Part shown: piece by piece, positions 1 to 6,211 of the stretch
How the letters are laid out: every line of letters begins with the position of its first letter
Position numbering within the stretch: position 1 is the stretch's first letter
Assembly (NCBI GenBank): GCA_045649265.1
Contig: JAZRPO010000061.1
Location: 1 to 14,349, forward strand
Source: SIG480 sp045649265
GTDB lineage: Bacteria; Bacillota; Clostridia; Oscillospirales; JAAYXM01
DNA length: 14,349 nt
Direction: 5' to 3'
Program-made: the position numbers and the translations under genes
The notes under the pieces: model-generated
Told to the model about the DNA's origin: nothing
The model's input: only the letters and a program-made list of their open reading frames with translations
The model's database searches: none

Positions 1-590
1 GAAAGTATTACAGAGAAGTCAGTTCCGATAGACAAGTTCTGATATTCGTTACCAGCAGATTCCTGCATCTTGAGTGCGAGTGTGATTGTGTGTTTTTCTC
101 CGGCAGGAAGTTCGCCATAAGCTGTGTCAGGCATTGCTGTAAGAACTTCGGTTAAAGTGCCGATCTTATTGCTATCGGAAAGGTCAGCTCTGTTTTCAAC
201 CTGAACAGCAGGATCTGCGTAGTAAACGTCGATTACGTCAGAAAGCTTTGAAACTTCGCCGTTTGCAACTATTGCAATCTGATATTTAAGAGCAAGAGAA
301 CCTTTGTTTGCAATTTCAATGTGTTTTACGTCAACATAACCGGGTTCCCAAAGCTCGTATTTGAAAATTGCACCTTCTGATGCATCTTCCCATGTAGCCG
401 ATTCCGGATCAGATGTTCCGTCCGCATAGTGCATCTCAACATCAAGATTACCGGACTTGATTATGTTGCCCGCGCTGGTTACACTGTCTGTAAACCAAGC
501 AAATGTTGTTCCGAGAAGCATTGCAAAGCAGAGAAGGAGTGATATACTGCTTGTAAACAAAGCTCTCTTTGTTAATTTACTATTCGTCAT
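1..590 (-). CDS. TasA/camelysin-like SipW-dependent secreted protein, partial (3' end outside window)
   Basis: Reading leftward from ATG at 590-588, 196 codons stay open to the window edge, so the C-terminus is missing. An AGGAGGT ribosome binding site lies 10 bases upstream (601-607). The N-terminus is a SipW-type signal: a basic start (TKRALF), a hydrophobic stretch around residues 12-28, then GTTFAWFTDSVTSAGN, the family's cleavage region. Next come the typical strand motifs SGNLDVEM, WEPGYVDVKHIEIANKGSLALKYQI and a later AGNEYQNLSIGTDF. Members of the TasA/CalY (camelysin) family are processed by SipW and assemble into extracellular fibres. This is the last visible gene of the operon, 69 bases after a related protein with nearly the same signal (LGTTFAWFTD), so the two may be major and minor fibre subunits. 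The family call is firm; fibre formation is inferred. Confidence 0.85.
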   Translation of the reverse strand, partial: MTNSKLTKRALFTSSISLLLCFAMLLGTTFAWFTDSVTSAGNIIKSGNLDVEMHYADGTSDPESATWEDASEGAIFKYELWEPGYVDVKHIEIANKGSLALKYQIAIVANGEVSKLSDVIDVYYADPAVQVENRADLSDSNKIGTLTEVLTAMPDTAYGELPAGEKHTITLALKMQESAGNEYQNLSIGTDFSVIL

Positions 591-659
591 GTGCTGTTTT
601 ACCTCCTGTTTTTTTATTTTGTCAGACGAATATATAAACAGCTACTTGCTGTATATAGC

Positions 660-2033
660 TTAAACAATGGCCTGTTCTGTATAGTTGTAAGCAGGGACAG
701 CTGTCTGCTCCGTATCTGCATTAAACCACTTTACATTGGTAATTTTATTTTCAGCTTCAGCAAAATTATTTTCAGAACATCTGCTACCGATCAAAATTCC
801 GACTACCTCTGTATATCCTTCGGCATTTTTGATTGTTATGTCTTCAACATTACAGTTAGTTATGGTAAGCTGTCCTTCGCTCATTGCTCCGACAATAACA
901 CCCATTGTTTCTTGTCCTGTAAGAACAGAGTTTTTAATGCTTACTTTGTCGATAACAACATCATCGCCCTCAATCAAACCAATCAAAACACTATAATTAT
1001 TGCCATTAGTTGTATCTGCACCAATTATAAAATTGTCGATTGTCAAATTTTTAATACGAGCGTTTTTTGTTGTGCGGAACAAGGCTAATGGTTTATCCTG
1101 ATTATCTACAGTCCAGTTTTTAATGGTATAGTCACAGCCGTCAAAAACACCGTCAAAGGAATTACTTTCACCATCACCGATGCCTGTAAAGTCGGTATAT
1201 TCTGAAAGGTCGATATCGTCTGTCAGCTTAACATATACGTCAGGGTTGTTTGCAACGTTAACGCCGTCGTAAGTGCCATCTGAATTAACAGCATCAGTAA
1301 ACTTCTTAAATTGTTCAATGGTGTCGATTGTTACTGCTGCCGTTTCAGAAGAAATCCATGTCTCCTGTTCACTTTCGTCGTTGTCACCATCCGCATCATA
1401 ACCATCGCCAAAGCTGTCCTTCTCATAAGAGCTTTGCGTTGCCACAACTGTAAGGTCAACGGCGATGCTGGCACCCCGATACTCGTTTGAAGCATCATCA
1501 GGCATATGCACTGCCACAGCGAAATAATGCGTGTCTTCGCCCTCGTAAAGCTCTCCGTTGACAATAGAGCTTAAGTCATCTGTGAGTCTGCCTTTTTTAC
1601 TGCTTGCAAGAGAATTCCAGCTTGTTGCGGTAGCATCTCCTGCTTCTTTGCCGTCTAAGATTGCATACTCAAGAGCATCTGCAAGCTCTCCGTCAACATC
1701 AAGCTTTATGTTGTATTTAAGCGCAAGGCTACCGATATTCTGTACCGCCAGATAAGCAATTTTTGTTATCCCCGGCTCCCAGCTTACACCTCTACCGCCA
1801 TTTTCTTCAGCAAAAATATCTCCGTTGCCTTTTGCGATTGAAACATATTCGCCTTCATCCGATTTATACATTAAAAGATCAATGTCTAAATTCCCCGCCA
1901 AAATACGGTTGTTCGAGCTTGAAACAGCATCGGTAAACCAAGCAAATGTTGTTCCTAAAAGCATAGCACAACTTAAAAGCAATGAGATTAAGCTACCAAC
2001 AAATGCGGCTTTAGTTGCTTTAAATTCTGCCAT
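660..2033 (-). CDS. TasA/camelysin-like protein fused to a beta-helix-like C-terminal domain
   Basis: 457 residues, starting at ATG 2033 with a G-rich ribosome binding site (AGGGGG) that overlaps the end of the signal peptidase gene 10 bases upstream. Residues 1-30 form a SipW-type signal with LGTTFAWFTDAVSSSNN at the processing region. Residues 31-200 are a TasA/CalY-like beta-sandwich (AGNLDIDLLM, WEPGITKIAYLAVQNIGSLALKYNI, ASNEYRGASIAVDL). An acidic linker at 202-224 contains GYDADGDNDE, which could bind Ca2+. Residues 230-440 have repeated short strands with hydrophobic and Asn positions (FDGVFDGCDYTIKN, IKNLTIDNF, VVIDKVSIKNS, LTITNCNVEDITIKN), as in GLUG-type or right-handed beta-helix adhesin repeats. 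Known TasA proteins are about 200-260 residues, so the C-terminal half is an added module, perhaps for adhesion or polysaccharide binding. No sorting motif is seen at the C-terminus. The function of the added half is inferred. Confidence 0.82.
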   Translation of the reverse strand: MAEFKATKAAFVGSLISLLLSCAMLLGTTFAWFTDAVSSSNNRILAGNLDIDLLMYKSDEGEYVSIAKGNGDIFAEENGGRGVSWEPGITKIAYLAVQNIGSLALKYNIKLDVDGELADALEYAILDGKEAGDATATSWNSLASSKKGRLTDDLSSIVNGELYEGEDTHYFAVAVHMPDDASNEYRGASIAVDLTVVATQSSYEKDSFGDGYDADGDNDESEQETWISSETAAVTIDTIEQFKKFTDAVNSDGTYDGVNVANNPDVYVKLTDDIDLSEYTDFTGIGDGESNSFDGVFDGCDYTIKNWTVDNQDKPLALFRTTKNARIKNLTIDNFIIGADTTNGNNYSVLIGLIEGDDVVIDKVSIKNSVLTGQETMGVIVGAMSEGQLTITNCNVEDITIKNAEGYTEVVGILIGSRCSENNFAEAENKITNVKWFNADTEQTAVPAYNYTEQAIV

Positions 2034-2043
2034 CTTTTACCCC

Positions 2044-2733
2044 CTAAGCATCGTTTGAAGTTGTTGCTTCTTGTTTTGAAAGTTGCTCTTTCAGTTCCTG
2101 CAGCTCCTTCATTATTTCAGCTGCTTGCCTACGCTCTTCTTCAATTTTTTCTCTTTCTGCTGTCAATTCTGCCATCTGTTCTTTTTTATATCTGCGGAAT
2201 AATCTTATGCACATAAGCCCCTGATATAAAATCAACAGCAAAAACGGAATAAAAATGCAAAGAAGATATCCGATAGGCTCCTTAAGGAACAAGAAGAACG
2301 CGCCCACATTAGGAAGCTTGCCTACATACTTGCCTAAAACCGATGAATATTCAACCGGAACTTCATCGTCAACACCTGTTGTTGTACCATATGTAACAAA
2401 AGCAGGTTCGCCACTTTCATTTGTTATTTTCTGACGAATTTTGTGGGTAACTGTTTCACCGTAATATTCCTCGCTTTGTGAAACGAATGCGATAATATCG
2501 CCTTCCTTAAGGGTGTTGGGGTCAACATTTTTTGTAAAGACTATATCGCCTGCATCAAAATCTGTTGCACTCATTGAGTCGGTTCTTACGGTAAATGCTT
2601 TAAACCCGAACAAGTTTCTGTTGTTCTGGTCAAATGTATTTACTGAAACTATTGTAAATATCATCATAGCAACGGCTATCGCAAAAATAGTCCACACCAA
2701 AACATTTTTTATTATATTAAGTGTTTTTTTCAC
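2044..2733 (-). CDS. sipW: SipW-type (ER-type) signal peptidase I with C-terminal coiled coil
   Basis: Membrane serine protease that would remove the signal peptides of the neighbouring TasA-like proteins. I prefer GTG at 2733 (229 residues), because AAGGAG lies 10 bases upstream; an in-frame TTG at 2754 would put that site inside the coding region. Numbered from the GTG, the N-terminal membrane helix is about 8-32. The nucleophile Ser53 lies in RTDSMSATDFDAGDIV, and His97 in ETVTHKI replaces the lysine general base of ordinary bacterial type I peptidases, which defines the SipW/ER subtype. Asp122/Asp123 in GTTTGVDDEVPV fits the conserved acidic box. A second membrane helix spans about 150-175. 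A charged Glu/Lys-rich tail (185-222) looks like a cytoplasmic coiled coil. Translation is probably coupled: the upstream gene ends only 17 bases before this start. The peptidase call is strong. Confidence 0.92.
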   Translation of the reverse strand: MKKTLNIIKNVLVWTIFAIAVAMMIFTIVSVNTFDQNNRNLFGFKAFTVRTDSMSATDFDAGDIVFTKNVDPNTLKEGDIIAFVSQSEEYYGETVTHKIRQKITNESGEPAFVTYGTTTGVDDEVPVEYSSVLGKYVGKLPNVGAFFLFLKEPIGYLLCIFIPFLLLILYQGLMCIRLFRRYKKEQMAELTAEREKIEEERRQAAEIMKELQELKEQLSKQEATTSNDA

Positions 2734-2750
2734 TGCTTTATCGCTCCTTC

Positions 2751-4178
2751 TCAATCGAATTCTTTATCAGGATTATTCTTTTTCTGTGTTGCTACGGCAC
2801 ACATATCAAAAGACATACTTAAGTTTTGCGTTTTGTTTCCGCTTGTCTCCGGATAGTGAAATTCTGCCGTGAGAGTCCGTGTTTCATTTAACAAGAGCTC
2901 TGCACTTTCGCAGTTCTCTCTTATAAGACCTCCAGCTTTGCCGTCATACAACTTATCCCCTGTTTCTTTGTCAAGAATTTTTACATCTAAAACCTTTTCA
3001 AGCCCGCCGCTTACATTATCAAAATAAATCTTGTAATACACCGCATCTGAGCTTTTGTTTTCAATAAAGAAATCTTTTATTACTGTCATACCCGGTTCAA
3101 ACAAAAATTCATCCTGCCTGATAATCGGTTCGCCATTATTCAGGTTTATTTCAACCGTTCCTGTTTTAAATATATTTTCGTCAACGCTGACAATAGAGTA
3201 CACCAACGCAAATGTTGTAATACATAAGCATATTGCAAGAATTACGATTATCACTATACATATAGTGAGCTTTTTCACAATTGGATTTTTTTCTTGCTTT
3301 GTTTCTCTTTTCTTTTTCTTGAAAAACATGAACACAAGAATAACAAAAAGAGAGATACAAATTAATATAATCCATAAAACCGGATTTGCAAGGTCTCCTG
3401 TTTGGGGAGGATCTATAAGCTCTCCGGTGGGTCTGTTGGCATCTCCCGAAGTTGTGCCTTCACTTTCCGGATGCTGTGGATTATCAGTTGGCAAGTCTGA
3501 TGGTTCATTCCCATCAGGGGATGTCGTAGGTTTATCGCCTCCGCCATCAGGTGGAATAACGATTGGATCATCTCCATCATCGGGTGGTGCGATTGGATCA
3601 TCTCCATCATCAGGTGGTGTTATCGGGTCTTCCCCGCTACCAGGGGGGAAAACAGGCGTTATTGTTCCACCGCCACCGCCGCCCGGATGTCCCTCGTCAG
3701 CAGTATAAGCCCACCATTTAAAGTCGGCGACCAATTCTTTGTTCTTATACTCATTGCCTACGCTTGTATCAAGATAAACCGAAATCTCGTATTTTAAATC
3801 TTCGGTTTTGTTTACTGCCGATAGAGAATGCTCTAAATCAGGCATTTCCCTCATTAACCCATCATAAACAGGTGTGTTCGCGTCATTTATGACAACCTTG
3901 CATTTTAACACTTCTGCAAGCTTTTCGTAGTCACTTCTTACATCAGCTGTGAAATACACCTTAATGTCGCCATTATACGAAACTCTGATAGTATAAACAT
4001 TTGTTTCACGGTCTCCGGGAAACATATTCGTAACATTAAATGGGATACCGTCCTCCGGATTATTTCTGTATATCGACAAGACATTATCTTTTGCCGATAC
4101 GCTTATTACCATCACTTGTAACACTACCAAAAGAAATGCAATCATCCTTAGTATTCGTCTGGTGAGGGGTCTTTTCAT
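2751..4178 (-). CDS. Two-part TasA-like surface protein with proline-rich repeats, LPXTG-like motif and internal second signal/anchor
   Basis: 475 residues from ATG at 4178, chosen because GGTGA lies 6 bases upstream; an in-frame GTG at 4187 is possible. Residues 1-29 are a signal peptide (LTRRILRMIAFLLVVLQVMV, then SVSAKD). Residues 30-160 form a beta-rich domain with TasA-like motifs (NVTNMFPGDRETNVYTIRV, VGNEYKNKELVADFKWWAY). Residues 165-255 are a Gly/Pro/Asp-rich stalk with PPDDGDDPI repeats. PPQTGD (257-262), a hydrophobic stretch (266-286) and KKKKR form a layout like a sortase signal, although the first residue is Pro rather than Leu. A second hydrophobic stretch (305-328) then leads into a second TasA/CalY-like domain (SVDENIFKTGTVEINL, FEPGMTVIKDFFIENKSSDAVYYKIYF). 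Either two ancestral genes have fused or this is a polyprotein. It may act as a fibre anchor or nucleator, as TapA does for TasA; that role is inferred. Confidence 0.72.
   Translation of the reverse strand: MKRPLTRRILRMIAFLLVVLQVMVISVSAKDNVLSIYRNNPEDGIPFNVTNMFPGDRETNVYTIRVSYNGDIKVYFTADVRSDYEKLAEVLKCKVVINDANTPVYDGLMREMPDLEHSLSAVNKTEDLKYEISVYLDTSVGNEYKNKELVADFKWWAYTADEGHPGGGGGGTITPVFPPGSGEDPITPPDDGDDPIAPPDDGDDPIVIPPDGGGDKPTTSPDGNEPSDLPTDNPQHPESEGTTSGDANRPTGELIDPPQTGDLANPVLWIILICISLFVILVFMFFKKKKRETKQEKNPIVKKLTICIVIIVILAICLCITTFALVYSIVSVDENIFKTGTVEINLNNGEPIIRQDEFLFEPGMTVIKDFFIENKSSDAVYYKIYFDNVSGGLEKVLDVKILDKETGDKLYDGKAGGLIRENCESAELLLNETRTLTAEFHYPETSGNKTQNLSMSFDMCAVATQKKNNPDKEFD
3561..3620 (-). 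repeat. 30-bp tandem repeat encoding PPDDGDDPI units
   Basis: Two adjacent 30-base units, 3561-3590 and 3591-3620, differ at only two positions. They encode ten-residue Pro/Asp/Gly units in the stalk of the two-part TasA-like protein. A more degenerate unit follows in the protein (DPIVIPPDGGGD), and another precedes it (EDPITPPDDGD). Unit number could vary between strains by slippage without a frameshift, changing stalk length. Confidence 0.85.
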
Positions 4179-4218
4179 ATTTGTCACCGCATTTCATTTA
4201 AATTTCAAAAAACATGGA

Positions 4219-4782
4219 TCATTCTTCAATATGAAGAACTTTCATTATTCTGCCATACAGATTCTCGAGAAGCATTTGTGTTTTGTCTCCGTCGTCCCAT
4301 ATTGCATAATCAATCACAAAAGCAATGATGGAATAAATAAATATTTCTGCCTGTTCATATGTACAACCAAAAATCTCAATCAACTTTCCTGCATACTTTT
4401 CGTACCATAGCCTGAAATCTTTTGACTTATCCCGCATACGTGCACCAAATATCGGACTGGTTGTAATCTGGATCGCGAGTCTGAGTTCATACTTATACTT
4501 TTCAACTTCTGCTAAAAGAGTGTCAAAATACTTACGAATGTTGTCTATGTGTTCCAATGTAAAACCCAGGAGTGCGTCAACGACCTTTGACAGACCATAC
4601 TTCCCGGCACTTATCCAAATGTCGTCTTTGTTTTCAAACCAATAATAAAGACTGCTTTGGGCAAGTTTTGCCTCTCTGCACAGATCTCCTATTGATGCAT
4701 TTGCAAGTCCTGTTCTTAACAGATAGTCCCAGGTGGTAGTGATAATTGCTTTTCTTTTGTCTGACATATCATAACTGTCCAT
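4219..4782 (-). CDS. TetR/AcrR-family transcriptional regulator, first gene of the fibre operon
   Basis: A one-domain TetR-type repressor. Numbered from ATG 4782 (187 residues), the DNA-binding domain covers about 10-55: KRKAIITTTWDYLLRTGLAN, then ASIGDLCREAKLAQSSLYYWF and ENKDDIW, matching the TetR helix-turn-helix with its Tyr-Trp/Tyr-Phe end. The rest is a helical ligand/dimer domain with no recognisable ligand signature. I chose 4782 because AAGGG lies 10 bases upstream and a predicted promoter would start transcription near 4822; GTG 4818 and ATG 4812 are in frame but would leave almost no leader. The stop is 40 bases before the start of the two-part TasA-like gene, with no terminator between, so it probably shares that transcript. 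A perfect palindrome in its own promoter suggests autorepression. It likely tunes or senses a signal for the fibre genes; the ligand is unknown. Confidence 0.88.
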   Translation of the reverse strand: MDSYDMSDKRKAIITTTWDYLLRTGLANASIGDLCREAKLAQSSLYYWFENKDDIWISAGKYGLSKVVDALLGFTLEHIDNIRKYFDTLLAEVEKYKYELRLAIQITTSPIFGARMRDKSKDFRLWYEKYAGKLIEIFGCTYEQAEIFIYSIIAFVIDYAIWDDGDKTQMLLENLYGRIMKVLHIEE

Positions 4783-4828
4783 ACTAATCCAACCCTTCCC
4801 TTTAACATTCATCTCCACATTTCGCTAA

Positions 4829-4857
4829 AATGTAATGTTCATTACAAATAGCGTCAA
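4829..4857 (-). promoter_or_regulatory. Predicted tetR promoter with overlapping palindromic operator
   Basis: Reading leftward, TTGACG (4857-4852) and TACATT (4834-4829) are 17 bases apart, matching consensus at 5/6 and 4/6 positions. The perfect inverted repeat TGTAATG-TT-CATTACA (4831-4846) covers the -10 and most of the spacer, where a TetR-family dimer would block RNA polymerase. The -35 uses the last two bases of the T-tract that follows the left inverted repeat, so the terminator of one transcript abuts the promoter of the next. The palindrome is seen directly; which protein binds it is inferred from position. Confidence 0.6.
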
Positions 4858-4864
4858 AAAAAAA

Positions 4865-4900
4865 TGCCTTACCACATAATTGAAATTATGTGGTAAGGCA
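4865..4900. repeat. Left inverted repeat (IR-L), also a leftward intrinsic terminator hairpin
   Basis: A perfect 17-bp stem (TGCCTTACCACATAATT and its complement) around a 2-base centre (GA). On the minus strand the stem is followed directly by nine T residues (4864-4856), a textbook rho-independent terminator for transcripts coming from the recombinase side. Its central 26 bp (4870-4895) are the exact reverse complement of positions 5134-5159, which makes it one end of the proposed invertible segment. Confidence 0.85.
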
Positions 4901-4976
4901 TAAATAATCAGACAGCAAGAGGAACTAAACTACCATATGGCACAGACATATTCTCCTAAAAAACAACACAGTTTTT

Positions 4977-5010
4977 AGACCGGTCATTGTTAGTTTTGTA
5001 AACCCGGTCT
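4977..5010. repeat. Inverted repeat inside the invertible segment
   Basis: AGACCGG (4977-4983) and CCGGTCT (5004-5010) form a 7-bp stem with a 20-base loop; the left arm also contains the small palindrome GACCGGTC (4978-4985). It is the only GC-rich patch in the segment and lies upstream of the internal promoter. The T-run at 5022-5029 is too far away for a good terminator, so a protein-binding site or a weak hairpin insulating the promoter are both possible. Confidence 0.4.
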
Positions 5011-5070
5011 GTTTCACTATGTGTTTTTTTGTGTACATTGTAGATTTTTTCATTAAATACTTGTAAATCA

Positions 5071-5099
5071 TTGACAACCACTCCTGAACATACTATAAT
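5071..5099 (+). promoter_or_regulatory. Consensus sigma-70-type promoter inside the invertible segment
   Basis: TTGACA (5071-5076) and TATAAT (5094-5099) are separated by exactly 17 bases, a full match to the housekeeping consensus, with an AT-rich upstream stretch (5041-5070) like an UP element. Transcription would start near 5106 and run rightward into the IR-R hairpin and the antisense strand of the recombinase gene. There is no sense gene downstream in this orientation. CTGAACA (5084-5090) and TGTTCAG (5114-5120) form a 7-bp inverted repeat around the -10 and may be an operator. Confidence 0.85.
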
Positions 5100-5129
5100 A
5101 TGCGTACTACTATTGTTCAGCTCAGTTAT

Positions 5130-5163
5130 AAAATACCACATAATTTCAATTATGTGGTATTTT
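5130..5163. repeat. Right inverted repeat (IR-R), also a rightward terminator-like hairpin
   Basis: A perfect stem of about 16 bp around the centre TC, with a run of seven T residues (5160-5166) at its right edge. It would end transcripts from the internal promoter within about 60 bases, which may protect the recombinase gene from antisense transcription. The central 26 bp (5134-5159) are the reverse complement of IR-L. The outer flanks of the two repeats differ (AAAA/TTTT here, GCCT/AGGC at IR-L), so the shared length is limited to the 26-bp core. Confidence 0.85.
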
Positions 5164-5164
5164 T

Positions 5165-6007
5165 TTATAGACGTAAAAGCCCCAATTTTTGAATTTGCTT
5201 GCGGTGTATTTCACCAGTTTCCATTGTGTATATACGTGTTGTGTTTACGCTTGAATGTCCGAGAATATCCGCAAGTCTTACAATGTCTTTTTGAAGAGCG
5301 TAAAACGTGCGTGCAAAAAGATGTCTTAAATTATGTGGAAACACTTTATACTTGGATACCTTTGCACTTTTGCAAAGTGCTTTCATCATTTTCCATATAG
5401 TACTTCGGTCAAGTGGCTTTCCTGTTTTTGTGACAAACACAGGTCCACTTGTTATTTTTTGGGTTTTCGCATATTCCGTCAGCATTCTGCAAAGCTCCTT
5501 AGGCAAAATAACAATTCTCATTTTACCCTTACAATTAATAGTTGCCTTCCCCAATCTTATTGCCTCAACTGTTATGTGCTGTAATTCGGACACCCTGATT
5601 CCACTTGAACATATAGTTTGCATCAATAAGTATAGTCTTTCATTTCTTTTTGCTTTTGCAGCATCAAGCAATCTCTCATACTCTGTTTTTGAAAGCTCTT
5701 TTTCTTTTTGCGTAAAAATCTGTTTTTGAATTTTAATCATTTTGACTTTCATCTCATGCAAATTATTAAATTCAAAAAAGCTATTAAGCGAAGATAAAAC
5801 AGAATTAACAGAAGCAGGAGCTAATTTATCTGTCAAATATTGTTTGTAATCAAGAACCTTCCGCTTGTCAAGTTCAGAACCCGAAACCCATTGATAGAAA
5901 GCCTTGATATCACGCATATATTTTTCTATCGTGGCTGAAGCCTTTTCTTCATCAATTAAATAATAGTTAAATTCTTTAATTAAATCTTCCGTTGTCGTCT
6001 TAATCAT
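5165..6007 (-). CDS. Tyrosine recombinase (XerC/D-like), likely invertase of the adjacent switch
   Basis: 280 residues from ATG 6007, with AAAGGAAG 7 bases upstream. Residues 1-95 form the SAM-like core-binding domain (LIKEFNYYLIDEEKASATIEKY shortened here to its first helices). The catalytic domain keeps all active residues: Arg138 in SSGIRVSEL, Lys160 or Lys162 in NCKGKMRIV, His225 and Arg228 in HNLRHLF, His251 in LGHSSVNTT and nucleophile Tyr260 in RIYT. At about 280 residues it is short, like Xer proteins and phase-variation invertases, and lacks the extra N-terminal arm-binding domain of phage and ICE integrases. The stop codon is 5 bp from IR-R, which points to that site as its substrate. 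Transcription probably begins at a strong promoter near 6212-6239, leaving a leader of about 200 bases. A general integrase role is less likely: no attachment site or mobile-element genes are seen. Confidence 0.92.
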   Translation of the reverse strand: MIKTTTEDLIKEFNYYLIDEEKASATIEKYMRDIKAFYQWVSGSELDKRKVLDYKQYLTDKLAPASVNSVLSSLNSFFEFNNLHEMKVKMIKIQKQIFTQKEKELSKTEYERLLDAAKAKRNERLYLLMQTICSSGIRVSELQHITVEAIRLGKATINCKGKMRIVILPKELCRMLTEYAKTQKITSGPVFVTKTGKPLDRSTIWKMMKALCKSAKVSKYKVFPHNLRHLFARTFYALQKDIVRLADILGHSSVNTTRIYTMETGEIHRKQIQKLGLLRL

Positions 6008-6160
6008 TGTACAACTTCCTTTCTGTATTTATATTATTATTTTACCACAAACATAACAATATTCCACGAAGTTACCAATGATTTACTTTAAATCTTTGTC
6101 AAAAAATGACGATTGAGTTCAATATCGAAACGCAACCGTCACAAAAGCAATAAAGCGTTT

Positions 6161-6210
6161 TGCATATTTTACCGCCCTTTATCTTTAATTTGTATATTTT
6201 ATCGTCTTTT
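6161..6210. repeat. Two 20-bp direct repeats downstream of the recombinase promoter, possible operators
   Basis: TGCATATTTTACCGCCCTTT (6161-6180) and TGTATATTTTATCGTCTTTT (6191-6210) match at 16 of 20 positions, and all four differences are C/T changes. Their starts are 30 bases apart, about three helical turns, so a protein could occupy both on one face. They lie in the leader and start region of the predicted leftward recombinase promoter. Binding by the divergently encoded XRE protein is the simplest idea but is inferred. Confidence 0.5.
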
Positions 6211-6211
6211 G

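Larger units (their letters stand above)
4870..5159. other. Proposed invertible promoter segment (phase-variation switch), OFF orientation
   Basis: This 382-base gene-free interval (4783-5164) carries two identical 26-bp sites in inverted orientation at 4870-4895 and 5134-5159, enclosing 238 bp. Both sites have the arms TACCACATAATT and AATTATGTGGTA; only the central dinucleotide (GA versus TC) sets direction, and it is inverted between the sites, so recombination should invert rather than delete. Inside lies one consensus promoter facing right, away from the fibre operon. The right site is 5 bp from the stop codon of a tyrosine recombinase, the class that flips such segments (for example C. 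difficile RecV switches and Bacteroides Mpi). No credible gene lies inside. Function is inferred from this arrangement, not shown. Confidence 0.78.

Noticed and set aside
631..658. Terminator between the two TasA-like genes
   Set aside because: The stem (ACAGC/GCTGT, 638-652) is short, AT-rich around it, and has no T-tract on the minus strand. At most it could affect mRNA processing.
3561..3620. CRISPR-like repeat
   Set aside because: There are only two adjacent units with no spacers, and they lie in frame inside a coding sequence.
3055..3708. Plus-strand open frame of 217 codons opposite the two-part TasA-like gene
   Set aside because: It is an antisense shadow of a gene with a signal peptide, family motifs and operon context. 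The apparent Pro/Ser/Gly-rich repeats are the reverse reading of the stalk repeats.
4956..5141. Minus-strand open frame of 61 codons inside the switch
   Set aside because: It spans the promoter and part of the right repeat, and its start lies inside that repeat. It has no ribosome binding site and no recognisable protein features.
4865..5163. Miniature transposable element (MITE) bounded by terminal inverted repeats
   Set aside because: The ends are themselves near-perfect palindromes that share only a 26-bp core, and no target-site duplication is seen outside them. The adjoining tyrosine recombinase and the single internal promoter fit an invertible switch better. A genome-wide search for further copies would settle it.
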